In this document: positions 30,580-37,783 of the stretch, one piece after another
Layout of the letters: every line of letters begins with the position of its first letter
How positions within the stretch are numbered: the stretch's first letter is position 1
Assembly: GCA_028703305.1 (NCBI GenBank)
Contig: JAQVNC010000008.1
Location: 1-42,400 of the forward strand
Origin: Patescibacteria group bacterium
GTDB taxonomy: Bacteria; Patescibacteriota; Patescibacteriia; Patescibacteriales; GWC2-42-12
DNA length: 42,400 nucleotides
Reading direction: 5' to 3'
Program-made: the position numbers and the translations under genes
Notes under the pieces: model-generated
Told to the model about the DNA's origin: nothing
Seen by the model: the letters and a program-made list of their open reading frames with translations, nothing else
Database searches by the model: none

Positions 30580-32769
30580 ATGTCTGACAACATTTTACAA
30601 AAATTGCTAAAGCCAAGCGCCCGCGGCAAAGTTTGGTGGGTTTTTGCTTGCATCATGGTTTTAGTTTTAGTAACATCGCTCGTAGATTTCGGCGGCTATT
30701 ACAATAAAGCCGTGGACAAATTTAAAATTCCTTTTCCTAAAGTAAAAGAAGTGCCTTTTAGATTGGGCCTTGATTTACTCGGCGGAACGCAATTGACTTA
30801 TCAGGCTGATGTCTCGGCCATCGCTACCGCGGATAAAAGCAACGCGGTTGAAGGCGTTAGAGATGTAATTGAAAGAAGAATAAATATTTTTGGCGTTTCC
30901 GAGCCTAATGTGCAGATTAACCGCACTTCGGGCGGCGATTACAGGATAATTGTGGAATTGGCCGGCATTAAAGACGTTAAGCAAGCCATTAAAATGATCG
31001 GCGAAACTCCGCTCTTGGAATTTAAAGAGCAAAATACTGAAATCAGGCAAGTAACGGCCCAAGAAACCACGCAATTAAATGATTTTAATAAGACGGCTGA
31101 AAAACAGGCTACCGAAGTATTGGGCAAGGTTCTTTCCGGCGGCGATTTTAAAGCTTTAGCAACCGCGTATAGCCAGGATGAAAAAACCAAAGCCGCGGGC
31201 GGAGATTTAGGCTATATCACTGAAAAAGATAACCCGGAAATTTATAATTTAGCCAAAAATATTCCGGTAGGTAAAACCAGCGCCGACTTGGGCAAGGTAA
31301 CTAACGGCTATGAAATTATTAAAGTTGAAGATAAGAGGGTGAAAACCAACGCTTTTAGCAATACGGAAGAAAAAGAAGTTAAGGCTTCGCATTTGTTAAT
31401 TTGCTTTACCGGCACAACGGGCTGTGAAAGCGGTTTAAGCAAAGAGGAGGCCTTAGAAAAAATTAATAAATTAAAGAGCCGGGCTACTATAAATAATTTT
31501 AAGGATTTGATTAATCAAAATTCTACCGAACCGGCCGCGCGCGAATCAAACGGCGAGTTGGGCTGGTTTGGCGCCGGCGCTATGGTCCAATCGTTTGAAG
31601 ACGCGGTTTTTAAGCAGGCGGTCGGCGTAATTTCCGGCCCGGTGGAAACTGAATTCGGCTTTCATTTGATTTATAAGCAAGCCGAAAGAAAAGTTGAAGA
31701 AATAAAAGCCAGCCATATTTTTATAAAAATCATGACCGAAGCCGATATTGTCGGCTCGCAAAGCGAATGGAAAAATACCGAATTGACCGGAAAAAATTTA
31801 AAGTCAGCCACGGTGGAATTTAATCCCCAGGACGGTTCGCCGGAAGTCTCGCTGGCCTTTGACGACGAAGGTGCCAAGATGTTTGAAGATATTACCGGCA
31901 GAAATATCGGTAAGCCGGTGGCGATTTATTTAGACGGTTATCCTATCAGTACGCCGAATGTCAATGAAAAAATTCCCGGCGGCAAAGCCGTGATTTCCGG
32001 AAAATTTAATATTACTGAAGCTAAATTATTGTCGCAGAGGCTTAATGCCGGCGCTTTGCCGGTGCCGATTGAATTGGTCAATCAGCAGACTATCGGCGCT
32101 AGCTTGGGCCAGCAGTCGGTTAACGATAGCATGAAGGCCGGCCTAATCGGATTTATTATCATCGCCATATTCATGATTCTTTTTTATAGATTGCCCGGCT
32201 TAATGGCGGTTTTGGCGCTGATGGTTTATAGTTTAATCGTTTTCGCCATCTTTAAGATTGGTTTTTCCATGGCCGCTTTATTATTAGTCGGCATCTTTCT
32301 CTTAATCGGCATTACGGTTAACGGCTGGTTTATTTTATTTTCTTTTATAAGTTATATATTACTATATTTTATCGGCGGCTTATCTCCGGTAACTTTGACT
32401 TTGGCCGGATTAGCCGGGGCGATTGTCTCCGTCGGTATGGCCGTAGACGCCAATATTTTGATTTTTGCCAGAATGAAAGAAGAGATCGCCAACGGCAAAC
32501 CGCTGACCAGCGCCATTGAAGACGGCTTTAAACGCGCTTGGCCGTCAATTAGGGACAGTAATTTTAATACCCTGATTACCTGTTTTATCCTGATTATGTT
32601 CACGACTAGCGCGGTTAAAGGCTTTGCCATTACCCTGGGTCTAGGCGTTATCATTTCCATGTTCACCGCCATTTTTATTACCAGAAATTTCTTGAATTTA
32701 ATACCGTCGGCCTGGCTGGAAAAACGGCATAGCTTAATAACTTCGGTTAAATCTTCGGAAAATAAATAA
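30580..32769 (+). CDS. secD: Translocase subunit SecD with inserted parvulin (PpiC) domains and extra membrane helices
   Basis: 729 aa. Most bacterial SecD proteins I know are shorter, so the length itself is notable. SecD drives late steps of export with SecF. TM1 is at 17-35; the first part of the P1 domain shows FRLGLDLLGGTQLTYQ and VIERRINIFGVSEP. At residues about 165-385 the P1 domain is interrupted by parvulin-like sequence: a first copy (165-255) with FKALATAYSQDEKTKAAGGD, a second complete one (268-371) opening KASHLLICF and ending FHLIYKQAER, and another opening strand KASHIFIKI (377-385). SecD then resumes (ELTGKNL, SLAFDDEGAKMFEDI) with SVGMAVDANILIFARMKEE in TM4. A hydrophobic stretch at 561-602 adds about two membrane helices. 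secF follows after 8 bp. Confidence 0.93.
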   Translation: MSDNILQKLLKPSARGKVWWVFACIMVLVLVTSLVDFGGYYNKAVDKFKIPFPKVKEVPFRLGLDLLGGTQLTYQADVSAIATADKSNAVEGVRDVIERRINIFGVSEPNVQINRTSGGDYRIIVELAGIKDVKQAIKMIGETPLLEFKEQNTEIRQVTAQETTQLNDFNKTAEKQATEVLGKVLSGGDFKALATAYSQDEKTKAAGGDLGYITEKDNPEIYNLAKNIPVGKTSADLGKVTNGYEIIKVEDKRVKTNAFSNTEEKEVKASHLLICFTGTTGCESGLSKEEALEKINKLKSRATINNFKDLINQNSTEPAARESNGELGWFGAGAMVQSFEDAVFKQAVGVISGPVETEFGFHLIYKQAERKVEEIKASHIFIKIMTEADIVGSQSEWKNTELTGKNLKSATVEFNPQDGSPEVSLAFDDEGAKMFEDITGRNIGKPVAIYLDGYPISTPNVNEKIPGGKAVISGKFNITEAKLLSQRLNAGALPVPIELVNQQTIGASLGQQSVNDSMKAGLIGFIIIAIFMILFYRLPGLMAVLALMVYSLIVFAIFKIGFSMAALLLVGIFLLIGITVNGWFILFSFISYILLYFIGGLSPVTLTLAGLAGAIVSVGMAVDANILIFARMKEEIANGKPLTSAIEDGFKRAWPSIRDSNFNTLITCFILIMFTTSAVKGFAITLGLGVIISMFTAIFITRNFLNLIPSAWLEKRHSLITSVKSSENK

Positions 32770-32777
32770 TCAATATT

Positions 32778-33689
32778 ATGACAAATTTCAAAATAATTCA
32801 AAAGAGAAATATTTGGCTCTCAATCGCCGCGGCCTTATTCGTGGTTTTTACCATTTCGCTGTTCGTTTGGGGTTTAAAATTCGGCATTGATTTTACCGGA
32901 GGCAGTTTGCTGGAAGTTAAATTTTTAGGGACAAGGCCATCGGTCGGCCAGATTGAAGCCGGCTTAGCCGATCTTAAATTAAACAGCTTGACCATCCAAC
33001 CGATAGGCGAGCAGGATGTCATGCTAAAATTTCAACAAACTTCGGAAGAAATTCATCAAGCCGCGTTAAGCAAATTGAATGAGCTGGCAAAAAAAGAAAA
33101 TAAAGATAATTCAATAGAAGAACAGCGCTTTGAATCGGTCGGACCGTCAATCGGCCAGGAATTAAAAATTAAATCCCTTTGGGCCATATTTTTCGCCCTG
33201 ATAGCCATGCTGGCTTACATTACTTACGCTTTCAGAAAAGTTTCCAAGCCGGTAGCTTCCTGGAAATATGGTTCGGCCGCGATTATCGCCATGTTTCATG
33301 ATGTGGTAATCACCATGGGCATATTTGCTTTCTTAGGTCATTTCTATGGCGTGGAAATCAATACGGCATTCGTGGCCGCGGTTTTAACCGTTTTAGGCTA
33401 TTCAGTTCATGATACAATCGTGGTTTTCGACCGTTTGCGCGAAAATTTACCTAAAAGCAACGAAGATTTTGAAGGCACGGTTAACACCAGCTTAAATCAA
33501 ACTTTAGTCCGCTCGCTTAATACTTCTTTAACCGTGCTGTTGGTTTTATTGGCCATTATCATCTTCGGCGGCGCTTCCATCAGAACTTTTGTTTTGGCTT
33601 TGGCTATTGGTATTTTTTTCGGCACTTATTCTTCAATTTTCATAGCTTCGCCGATTTTGGTGGTTTGGGAGAGATGGGGGAAGAAATAA
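32778..33689 (+). CDS. secF: Translocase subunit SecF
   Basis: 303 aa, normal length. Partner of SecD in the SecDF complex, proton-driven. TM1 is followed by GLKFGIDFTGGSLLEVKF; the C-terminal half shows SVGPSIGQELKIKS, a run of membrane helices, YSVHDTIVVFDRLREN (the SecF signature) and NTSLNQTLVRSLNTSLTVLL. No fusion or insertion is seen, unlike SecD. A strong hairpin terminator begins 15 bp after the stop. Confidence 0.96.
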   Translation: MTNFKIIQKRNIWLSIAAALFVVFTISLFVWGLKFGIDFTGGSLLEVKFLGTRPSVGQIEAGLADLKLNSLTIQPIGEQDVMLKFQQTSEEIHQAALSKLNELAKKENKDNSIEEQRFESVGPSIGQELKIKSLWAIFFALIAMLAYITYAFRKVSKPVASWKYGSAAIIAMFHDVVITMGIFAFLGHFYGVEINTAFVAAVLTVLGYSVHDTIVVFDRLRENLPKSNEDFEGTVNTSLNQTLVRSLNTSLTVLLVLLAIIIFGGASIRTFVLALAIGIFFGTYSSIFIASPILVVWERWGKK

Positions 33690-33704
33690 AAAATTTTTAT
33701 TATA

Positions 33705-33748
33705 AAAATGCCTGCAAATTAATTTGCAGGCATTTTAGTTTTTATTTG
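33705..33748 (+). terminator. Terminator after secF
   Basis: A perfect 16-bp palindrome (33705-33720 with 33721-33736; as RNA a 14-bp stem with loop TTAA) followed by a T-rich tract. Confidence 0.85.
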
Positions 33749-33780
33749 TCATTCCCGCGAAAGCGAGAATCCAAGGGTCT
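33748..33780. repeat. Dispersed repeat of the GTCATTCCCGCGAAAGCG type
   Basis: An ATTCCCGC-GAAA-GCGAGAAT hairpin with one mismatch in the stem, ending AATCCAAG. It is a common dispersed element in bacterial intergenic regions by general knowledge. Confidence 0.5.
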
Positions 33781-33914
33781 AGTGAAATAAATGTGATATT
33801 ATCTATTCTCTTAATACTTATTCGTACATTATAGTATACAGTTAATAAATTAAATCATTCGTGACGCTCCCGCTAGGGGTCACTTTTTATGACTAAAAAG
33901 TAACCAAAAAGTCT

Positions 33915-33986
33915 CGGGGAGTTCCGATTGGCTATTGTGTTGATTTATCTTCGTGCTGTAAGCAATGGCGCCAACTCCACTCCCCG
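33915..33986. repeat. Nested inverted repeat
   Basis: CGGGGAGT (33915-33922) pairs with ACTCCCCG (33979-33986), and inside it TTGGC (33928-33932) pairs with GCCAA (33970-33974). It could fold as a 72-nt RNA or be a small non-autonomous element. Confidence 0.5.
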
Positions 33987-34045
33987 AACCACTGGGTTAT
34001 TTTTAATTGTATTAAAAAATGGTTATTTTTATCATTTTTTCTACT

Positions 34046-34075
34046 TTGACAAACAGAGTGATTTTAGGGTAAACT
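34046..34075 (+). promoter_or_regulatory. Promoter-like site upstream of the 159-bp inverted repeat
   Basis: -35 TTGACA (34046-34051) is perfect; -10 TAAACT (34070-34075) after 18 bp. The expected start is about 34082, so the RNA would begin just before the inverted-repeat element and continue into the MazG-like gene. Confidence 0.5.
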
Positions 34076-34089
34076 GAAGAAGTAATTCT

Positions 34090-34248
34090 GAGCTCATCTC
34101 GGAAATATACTTTGGCTTATTTTTAGTCTTTTTCGGCTACAAAAACCGAAAATTTCGTCGAAATAATATTATTATTCCTCCTCAATTTTCGTTTTTTTCG
34201 CTCGAAAAATCCGCAAAAATAACTTAAAGATATTTCCGAGATGAGCTC
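34090..34248. repeat. 159-bp inverted-repeat element before the MazG-like gene
   Basis: A perfect 19-bp terminal inverted repeat, GAGCTCATCTCGGAAATAT (34090-34108) with its exact reverse complement (34230-34248), continued by weaker pairing inward. The interior holds TTTTCGG/CCGAAAA and other CGAAA hairpins. The right arm ends 9 bases before ATG 34258. It could be a MITE or a structured leader. Confidence 0.7.
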
Positions 34249-34257
34249 TGTAAATTT

Positions 34258-34584
34258 ATGCCTGATTTAAGCATGGAAAAATTGAGCGAAATGGTCATGG
34301 CCGTGGCCAGGGATAAAAAATTCGGGATAACGCCAGAAGAGGTTAATACGTTTGAAAAATTCGCCCTGATTCATAGCGAAATTTCTGAGGCTATGGAAGC
34401 TTATCGGCGAAAAAATTTAGATGGTAAAGACGGCCTGGCTGAAGAACTGGCCGACGCGGTTATAAGGATTATGCATCTGGCCGGAGTCCATAAAATAAAT
34501 TTGGAAAAAGAAATATTAAAAAAATTGGAAACTAATAAAAATAGGGAGTGGAAATGGGATGAGCTTAATGAAAAACACTCTTAA
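34258..34584 (+). CDS. MazG-like nucleotide pyrophosphohydrolase
   Basis: 108 aa, one all-alpha NTP-PPase (MazG/dCTPase-like) domain. The metal-binding pattern is visible: Glu41, Glu44 and Glu47 in HSEISEAMEAYRR, then Glu63 and Asp66 in AEELADAVIRIMHL, the E-x2-E...E-x2-D arrangement that binds magnesium. Such enzymes hydrolyse unwanted or damaged nucleoside triphosphates to monophosphate and pyrophosphate. It has its own promoter-like site and a large hairpin in front; mreB follows 38 bp later. The substrate is unknown. Confidence 0.85.
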   Translation: MPDLSMEKLSEMVMAVARDKKFGITPEEVNTFEKFALIHSEISEAMEAYRRKNLDGKDGLAEELADAVIRIMHLAGVHKINLEKEILKKLETNKNREWKWDELNEKHS

Positions 34585-34590
34585 ATATTT

Positions 34591-34612
34591 AGACGTTGGA
34601 TGTCCGACGTCT
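34591..34612. repeat. Short palindrome between the MazG-like gene and mreB
   Basis: AGACGTTGGA and TCCGACGTCT form a 10-bp stem with one T-G wobble and loop TG. There is no T-tract, so a terminator is unlikely; it ends 10 bases before the mreB ATG. Confidence 0.45.
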
Positions 34613-34622
34613 CTGACGCATC

Positions 34623-35666
34623 ATGTTAAATAAATTTTTCGGAAAATTTTCTAAAGATCTGGGGATTGATCTGGGCACGACCAATACTTTGGTGTACACG
34701 CCTGACAAGGGGATTGTGATTAACGAGCCTTCGGTGGTGGCGGTTAATTTGCGCACCGATGAAATTTTGTGCGTGGGAACGGAAGCTAAAAAAATGCTGG
34801 GCAAAACCCCGCCCCATATCCAGGCGATTAAGCCTTTGGTTGACGGCGTGATTTCGGATTTTGAAGTTACGGAAAAAATGCTTAAATATTTTATTGATAA
34901 AGTTCATGCCGAGCATTTTACTTTAGTGCCGCGCCCGCGAGTGGTTATCGGCATACCTCTGGATATTACCGAAGTGGAAAAAAAAGCGGTTGAAGATGCC
35001 GCTAAATCGGCCGGAGCGCGCGAAGTTTTTTTAATTGAGCAATCCATGGCCGCGGCCATTGGCACCCGCCTTGACGTTACCGGGCCTCAGGCCGTTATGG
35101 TGGTTGATATTGGCGGCGGCACGACTGAAATCGCGGTGATTTCTTTGGGCGGAGTGGTCACCTGGAAAACTTTGCGCTTGGCCGGCAATGCCCTGGATAA
35201 CGATATTATCCAATATGTGCGCGAAGAATTTAATATTTTAATCGGCGAGCAAGTGGCGGAAAATATAAAAATAAGAATTGGTTCGGCTACCGCCCTAAAA
35301 GAACCTATTGAAATGCCTTTGCGCGGCCGAGATTTAATCAACGGCTTGCCTAAAGAAGTAATGATTTCAGACAGCCAAGTCAGAGAAGCTATGCAGCGCA
35401 TTATTAGGCAAATTATAGAAAATATAAAGATAACTTTAGAAACCACGCCGCCGGAATTAGTTTCCGATATTTATGAGCACGGCATTGTGCTTACCGGCGG
35501 GGGAGCTTTGCTTCGCGGCTTGGACAAAGAAATCGCTCAAGCCACTAAAATTCCGGTCAGAGTGGCTGAAGATCCCTTAACCTGCGTAGTTAGAGGCACG
35601 GGCATATTGCTGGCCGACCCGGCTTTATTGGCTAAAGTTTTATCGCCGGCTACGGAAGAATATTAA
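34623..35666 (+). CDS. mreB: Rod-shape protein MreB
   Basis: 347 aa. Bacterial actin that guides lateral wall synthesis. SKDLGIDLGTTNTLVY is the phosphate 1 motif with an amphipathic start (MLNKFFGKF) for membrane binding; VVDIGGGTTEIAVISLGGVV is phosphate 2, and GIVLTGGGALLRGLDKEI the adenosine motif. Length is typical. It is followed after 7 bp by mreC, as in most rod-shaped bacteria; mreD, a PBP2 and rodA are not in the window. The cell is therefore probably rod-shaped or elongated. Confidence 0.97.
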   Translation: MLNKFFGKFSKDLGIDLGTTNTLVYTPDKGIVINEPSVVAVNLRTDEILCVGTEAKKMLGKTPPHIQAIKPLVDGVISDFEVTEKMLKYFIDKVHAEHFTLVPRPRVVIGIPLDITEVEKKAVEDAAKSAGAREVFLIEQSMAAAIGTRLDVTGPQAVMVVDIGGGTTEIAVISLGGVVTWKTLRLAGNALDNDIIQYVREEFNILIGEQVAENIKIRIGSATALKEPIEMPLRGRDLINGLPKEVMISDSQVREAMQRIIRQIIENIKITLETTPPELVSDIYEHGIVLTGGGALLRGLDKEIAQATKIPVRVAEDPLTCVVRGTGILLADPALLAKVLSPATEEY

Positions 35667-35673
35667 ATTTGTT

Positions 35674-36507
35674 ATGTTAAAGTTTAATGTAAAAAAGTAT
35701 ATTATCATCGCCGCAGTTATAACACTGCTTATTTTTTTGCATTATTTTAAGCTTTTAATTCCGCTGGAATCATTTTTAAATAACGGCCTTAAGCCGGTTT
35801 TTGGCGGCTTCTATTCATTAAGCGCCAATATAAATAAAACATATTCAACCCAGGCGCAAAAGCAGGATTTAGCCGCCGAGTTAAAACAAGCCGAAGAAAG
35901 GATAAATCAGCTAACCGCTGAAAATATTAAGTTAAGGTTTTTAGAAGAAGAAAATTTAGCCCTAAGAAAACATTTGAATTTTTTTGGCAAAAACAGCCAG
36001 CGCTATTTAATGTCCAATATTATTTCTCGGGGCGAATTAACCGGTTCCAGTGGCGAAGGCAATCAAACGGTCGTGATTGATAAGGGGTCAGCCGATGGTT
36101 TGTTCCCCGGGCTGGCGGCTGTAAGCTCAACAGCCGTCGGCACTTCAAGCCAAGGGGTTATTATTGGGAAAATAATTAATGTTAAAGAGCATATCGCGGA
36201 AGTTTATTTAGTAACCAATAAAAATAGTAAATTAGCCGCTTCAATTTTTGGAGAAAACAAAACCTTGGGCGTTGTCTCCGGCGAGCTTGGCTTAACGGTT
36301 AAAATGGATTTCATACCCCAGACGGAGAATATAAAGACCGGTGATATCGTGGCCACTTCAGGCCTTGAGCAAAGTATACCGCGAGGCCTAGTAATCGGCC
36401 GAGTAGCTAAGGTTATTAAAGAAAATAATGAAGTTTGGCAAAGCGCCATCATTGAGCCGGCGGTTGATTTGGATGCTTTAGCCATCGTATCAATCTTATT
36501 ACCGTAA
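35674..36507 (+). CDS. mreC: Rod-shape protein MreC
   Basis: 277 aa. Single N-terminal membrane helix (about 9-25, IIIAAVITLLIFLHYF), a coiled coil (about 66-102, rich in Glu, Leu and Ala with LTAENIKLRFLEEENLALRK), then the double beta-barrel domain with VVIDKGSADGLFPGLA and IKTGDIVATSGLEQSIPRGLVIG. It links MreB filaments to the wall-synthesis enzymes outside the membrane. The gene is cotranscribed with mreB. A palindromic element separates it from murB. Confidence 0.93.
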   Translation: MLKFNVKKYIIIAAVITLLIFLHYFKLLIPLESFLNNGLKPVFGGFYSLSANINKTYSTQAQKQDLAAELKQAEERINQLTAENIKLRFLEEENLALRKHLNFFGKNSQRYLMSNIISRGELTGSSGEGNQTVVIDKGSADGLFPGLAAVSSTAVGTSSQGVIIGKIINVKEHIAEVYLVTNKNSKLAASIFGENKTLGVVSGELGLTVKMDFIPQTENIKTGDIVATSGLEQSIPRGLVIGRVAKVIKENNEVWQSAIIEPAVDLDALAIVSILLP

Positions 36508-36519
36508 TTTCTTGTGCTG

Positions 36520-36617
36520 ATTGAGTTGAATTTAGTAAATTTCCTACTGCGGAACTCGCCCGAGATTACTCGGGCTCAAACAGTCCTCGCACGGAAATTT
36601 CCCAAATCCAACTCAAT
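36520..36617. repeat. 98-bp inverted-repeat element between mreC and murB
   Basis: ATTGAGTTG-ATTT on the left matches AAAT-CAACTCAAT on the right, and AAATTTCC matches GGAAATTT further in. The centre holds a perfect GCCCGAG/CTCGGGC hairpin (36558-36575). Probably a dispersed MITE-like repeat; it may also affect readthrough into murB. Confidence 0.6.
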
Positions 36618-36637
36618 AGTATAGTTTAAAGTAATAT

Positions 36638-37576
36638 ATGCAGATAGAAAAACAAATTAAAAAAAATTTTGATTTGACTCCATTTACGACTTTTCGCATC
36701 GGCGGCCAAGCCGAATTTTTTGTGATAGTAAAAAATAAAGAAGAACTGCTCGAAGCTATAAAATGGGCTAAAGCTAAAAGGGCGCCGATAAATATTTTGG
36801 CCGGAGGCAGCAATGTTTTAATTGTTAGAAAAAAAATCAAAGGCTTGGTCATAAAAATAGCCGGCGAGCATTATAATATTAAAAAAAATTATTTAAGCTG
36901 CTGGGCCGGCACCGGCCTGACTAAGTTGGCGAAAATTTCAGCCGCGGAAGGTTTAACCGGCATGGAATGGTCTTTTGGCATTCCCGGCAGCGCGGGCGGC
37001 GCGGTTAGGGGGAATGCCGGAGCCTATGGCCTTGATATGTCCAGCGTCGTGGCCGAGGTTGAAGCTTATGATTTAATTAAAAATCAGTTTGTAAAAATAA
37101 ATCGCCAGGCTTGCGGTTTTAGCTATCGCGGTTCGGCGTTTAAAAAGAAAAATAATTTATTGATCGTTCAAGTTAAATTAAAATTGGCCAAAGGCAAGTC
37201 GGAACAAATAAAAAACTTAAGCCGGAAAAATTTTAACCATCGCTTTGAAACTTTGCCCAAAGATCCAAGCGCCGGCTGCGTTTTTAAAAATTTGCAATAT
37301 AAAGATGTTGCGAAAGAAAATAAGCAGCTGGCCGAAGATTTAGCGGCCAAAGGCTTGGTTAGAGGCGGCAAAATTGGCGCAGGTTATTTAATTGATCAGC
37401 TTAGGCTTAAGGGCAAAAAAGTTGGCGGGGCCGAAGTTAGCGGAAAGCATGCTAATTTTATAGTAAATACGGGGAAAGCTAGGCCAAAAGACGTTATTAA
37501 GCTTATAAATTTAATAAAAAGAAAAATTAAACATAAATATAAAATTAAGTTTGAGGAAGAAATACAATATTTTTGA
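36638..37576 (+). CDS. murB: UDP-N-acetylenolpyruvoylglucosamine reductase MurB
   Basis: 312 aa. FAD- and NADPH-dependent reduction of the enolpyruvyl group, giving UDP-MurNAc for peptidoglycan. TTFRIGGQAEFFVIV and INILAGGSNVLIVRKK are the FAD-binding motifs, GMEWSFGIPGSAGGAVRGNAG carries the central glycine-rich block, FSYRGSAFKK holds the catalytic-side Tyr and Ser, and AGYLIDQLRLKGKKVGGAEVSGKHANF is split over the C-terminus. The protein resembles the type II MurB of Gram-positives in length. It follows mreBC after a 130-bp gap filled by a repeat. Confidence 0.95.
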   Translation: MQIEKQIKKNFDLTPFTTFRIGGQAEFFVIVKNKEELLEAIKWAKAKRAPINILAGGSNVLIVRKKIKGLVIKIAGEHYNIKKNYLSCWAGTGLTKLAKISAAEGLTGMEWSFGIPGSAGGAVRGNAGAYGLDMSSVVAEVEAYDLIKNQFVKINRQACGFSYRGSAFKKKNNLLIVQVKLKLAKGKSEQIKNLSRKNFNHRFETLPKDPSAGCVFKNLQYKDVAKENKQLAEDLAAKGLVRGGKIGAGYLIDQLRLKGKKVGGAEVSGKHANFIVNTGKARPKDVIKLINLIKRKIKHKYKIKFEEEIQYF

Positions 37577-37609
37577 AAATAAATCGCCAATAAAGAGTTT
37601 AAGATAATT

Positions 37610-37631
37610 AAGGCTAATTTTAGCCTTTTTT
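37610..37631 (+). terminator. Terminator after murB
   Basis: Stem AAGGCTA/TAGCCTT (37610-37616 with 37621-37627), loop ATTT, followed by T6. Confidence 0.85.
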
Positions 37632-37663
37632 GTTATTATTTTATAAAATTTTATTATAAACTC

Positions 37664-37692
37664 TTGACGTATAAAAATAAATATGTTAATAT
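37664..37692 (+). promoter_or_regulatory. Promoter of the sigma4/HARE gene
   Basis: -35 TTGACG (37664-37669), a 17-bp spacer and -10 TAATAT (37687-37692). The expected start is about 37699, giving an 85-base leader. A hairpin (37708-37718 with about 37732-37742) and an AAGGAG at 37752-37757, far from the ATG, lie in that leader. Confidence 0.65.
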
Positions 37693-37783
37693 ATTGCAAT
37701 AAAATGAATATTAGACAAAAACTTAATAGTCTTGTTTAATATGTTTTAAAAAAGGAGATATTAACCTACTTTTTAATTTTTTT

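Larger units (their letters stand above)
33690..34257. other. 568-bp stretch without a gene, built of repeats
   Basis: Holds, in order: the secF terminator (33705-33748); a GTCATTCCCGCGAAAGCG-type dispersed repeat (33748-33780); a GTGAC/GTCAC hairpin followed by T5 (33861-33888), terminator-like; a nested inverted repeat (33915-33986) with CGGGGAGT/ACTCCCCG arms; a promoter-like TTGACA-N18-TAAACT (34046-34075); and a 159-bp inverted-repeat element (34090-34248). I see no convincing reading frame or tRNA. Confidence 0.6.

Noticed and set aside
33690-34257. Possible tRNA or CRISPR array in the largest gap
   Set aside because: No cloverleaf with a TTCGA-type arm and CCA end, and no regularly spaced direct repeats; the repeats are inverted and differ from each other.
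37752-37757. AAGGAG as ribosome-binding site for the sigma4/HARE gene
   Set aside because: It is about 27 bases from the ATG, and no plausible alternative start codon in frame lies 5-10 bases after it.
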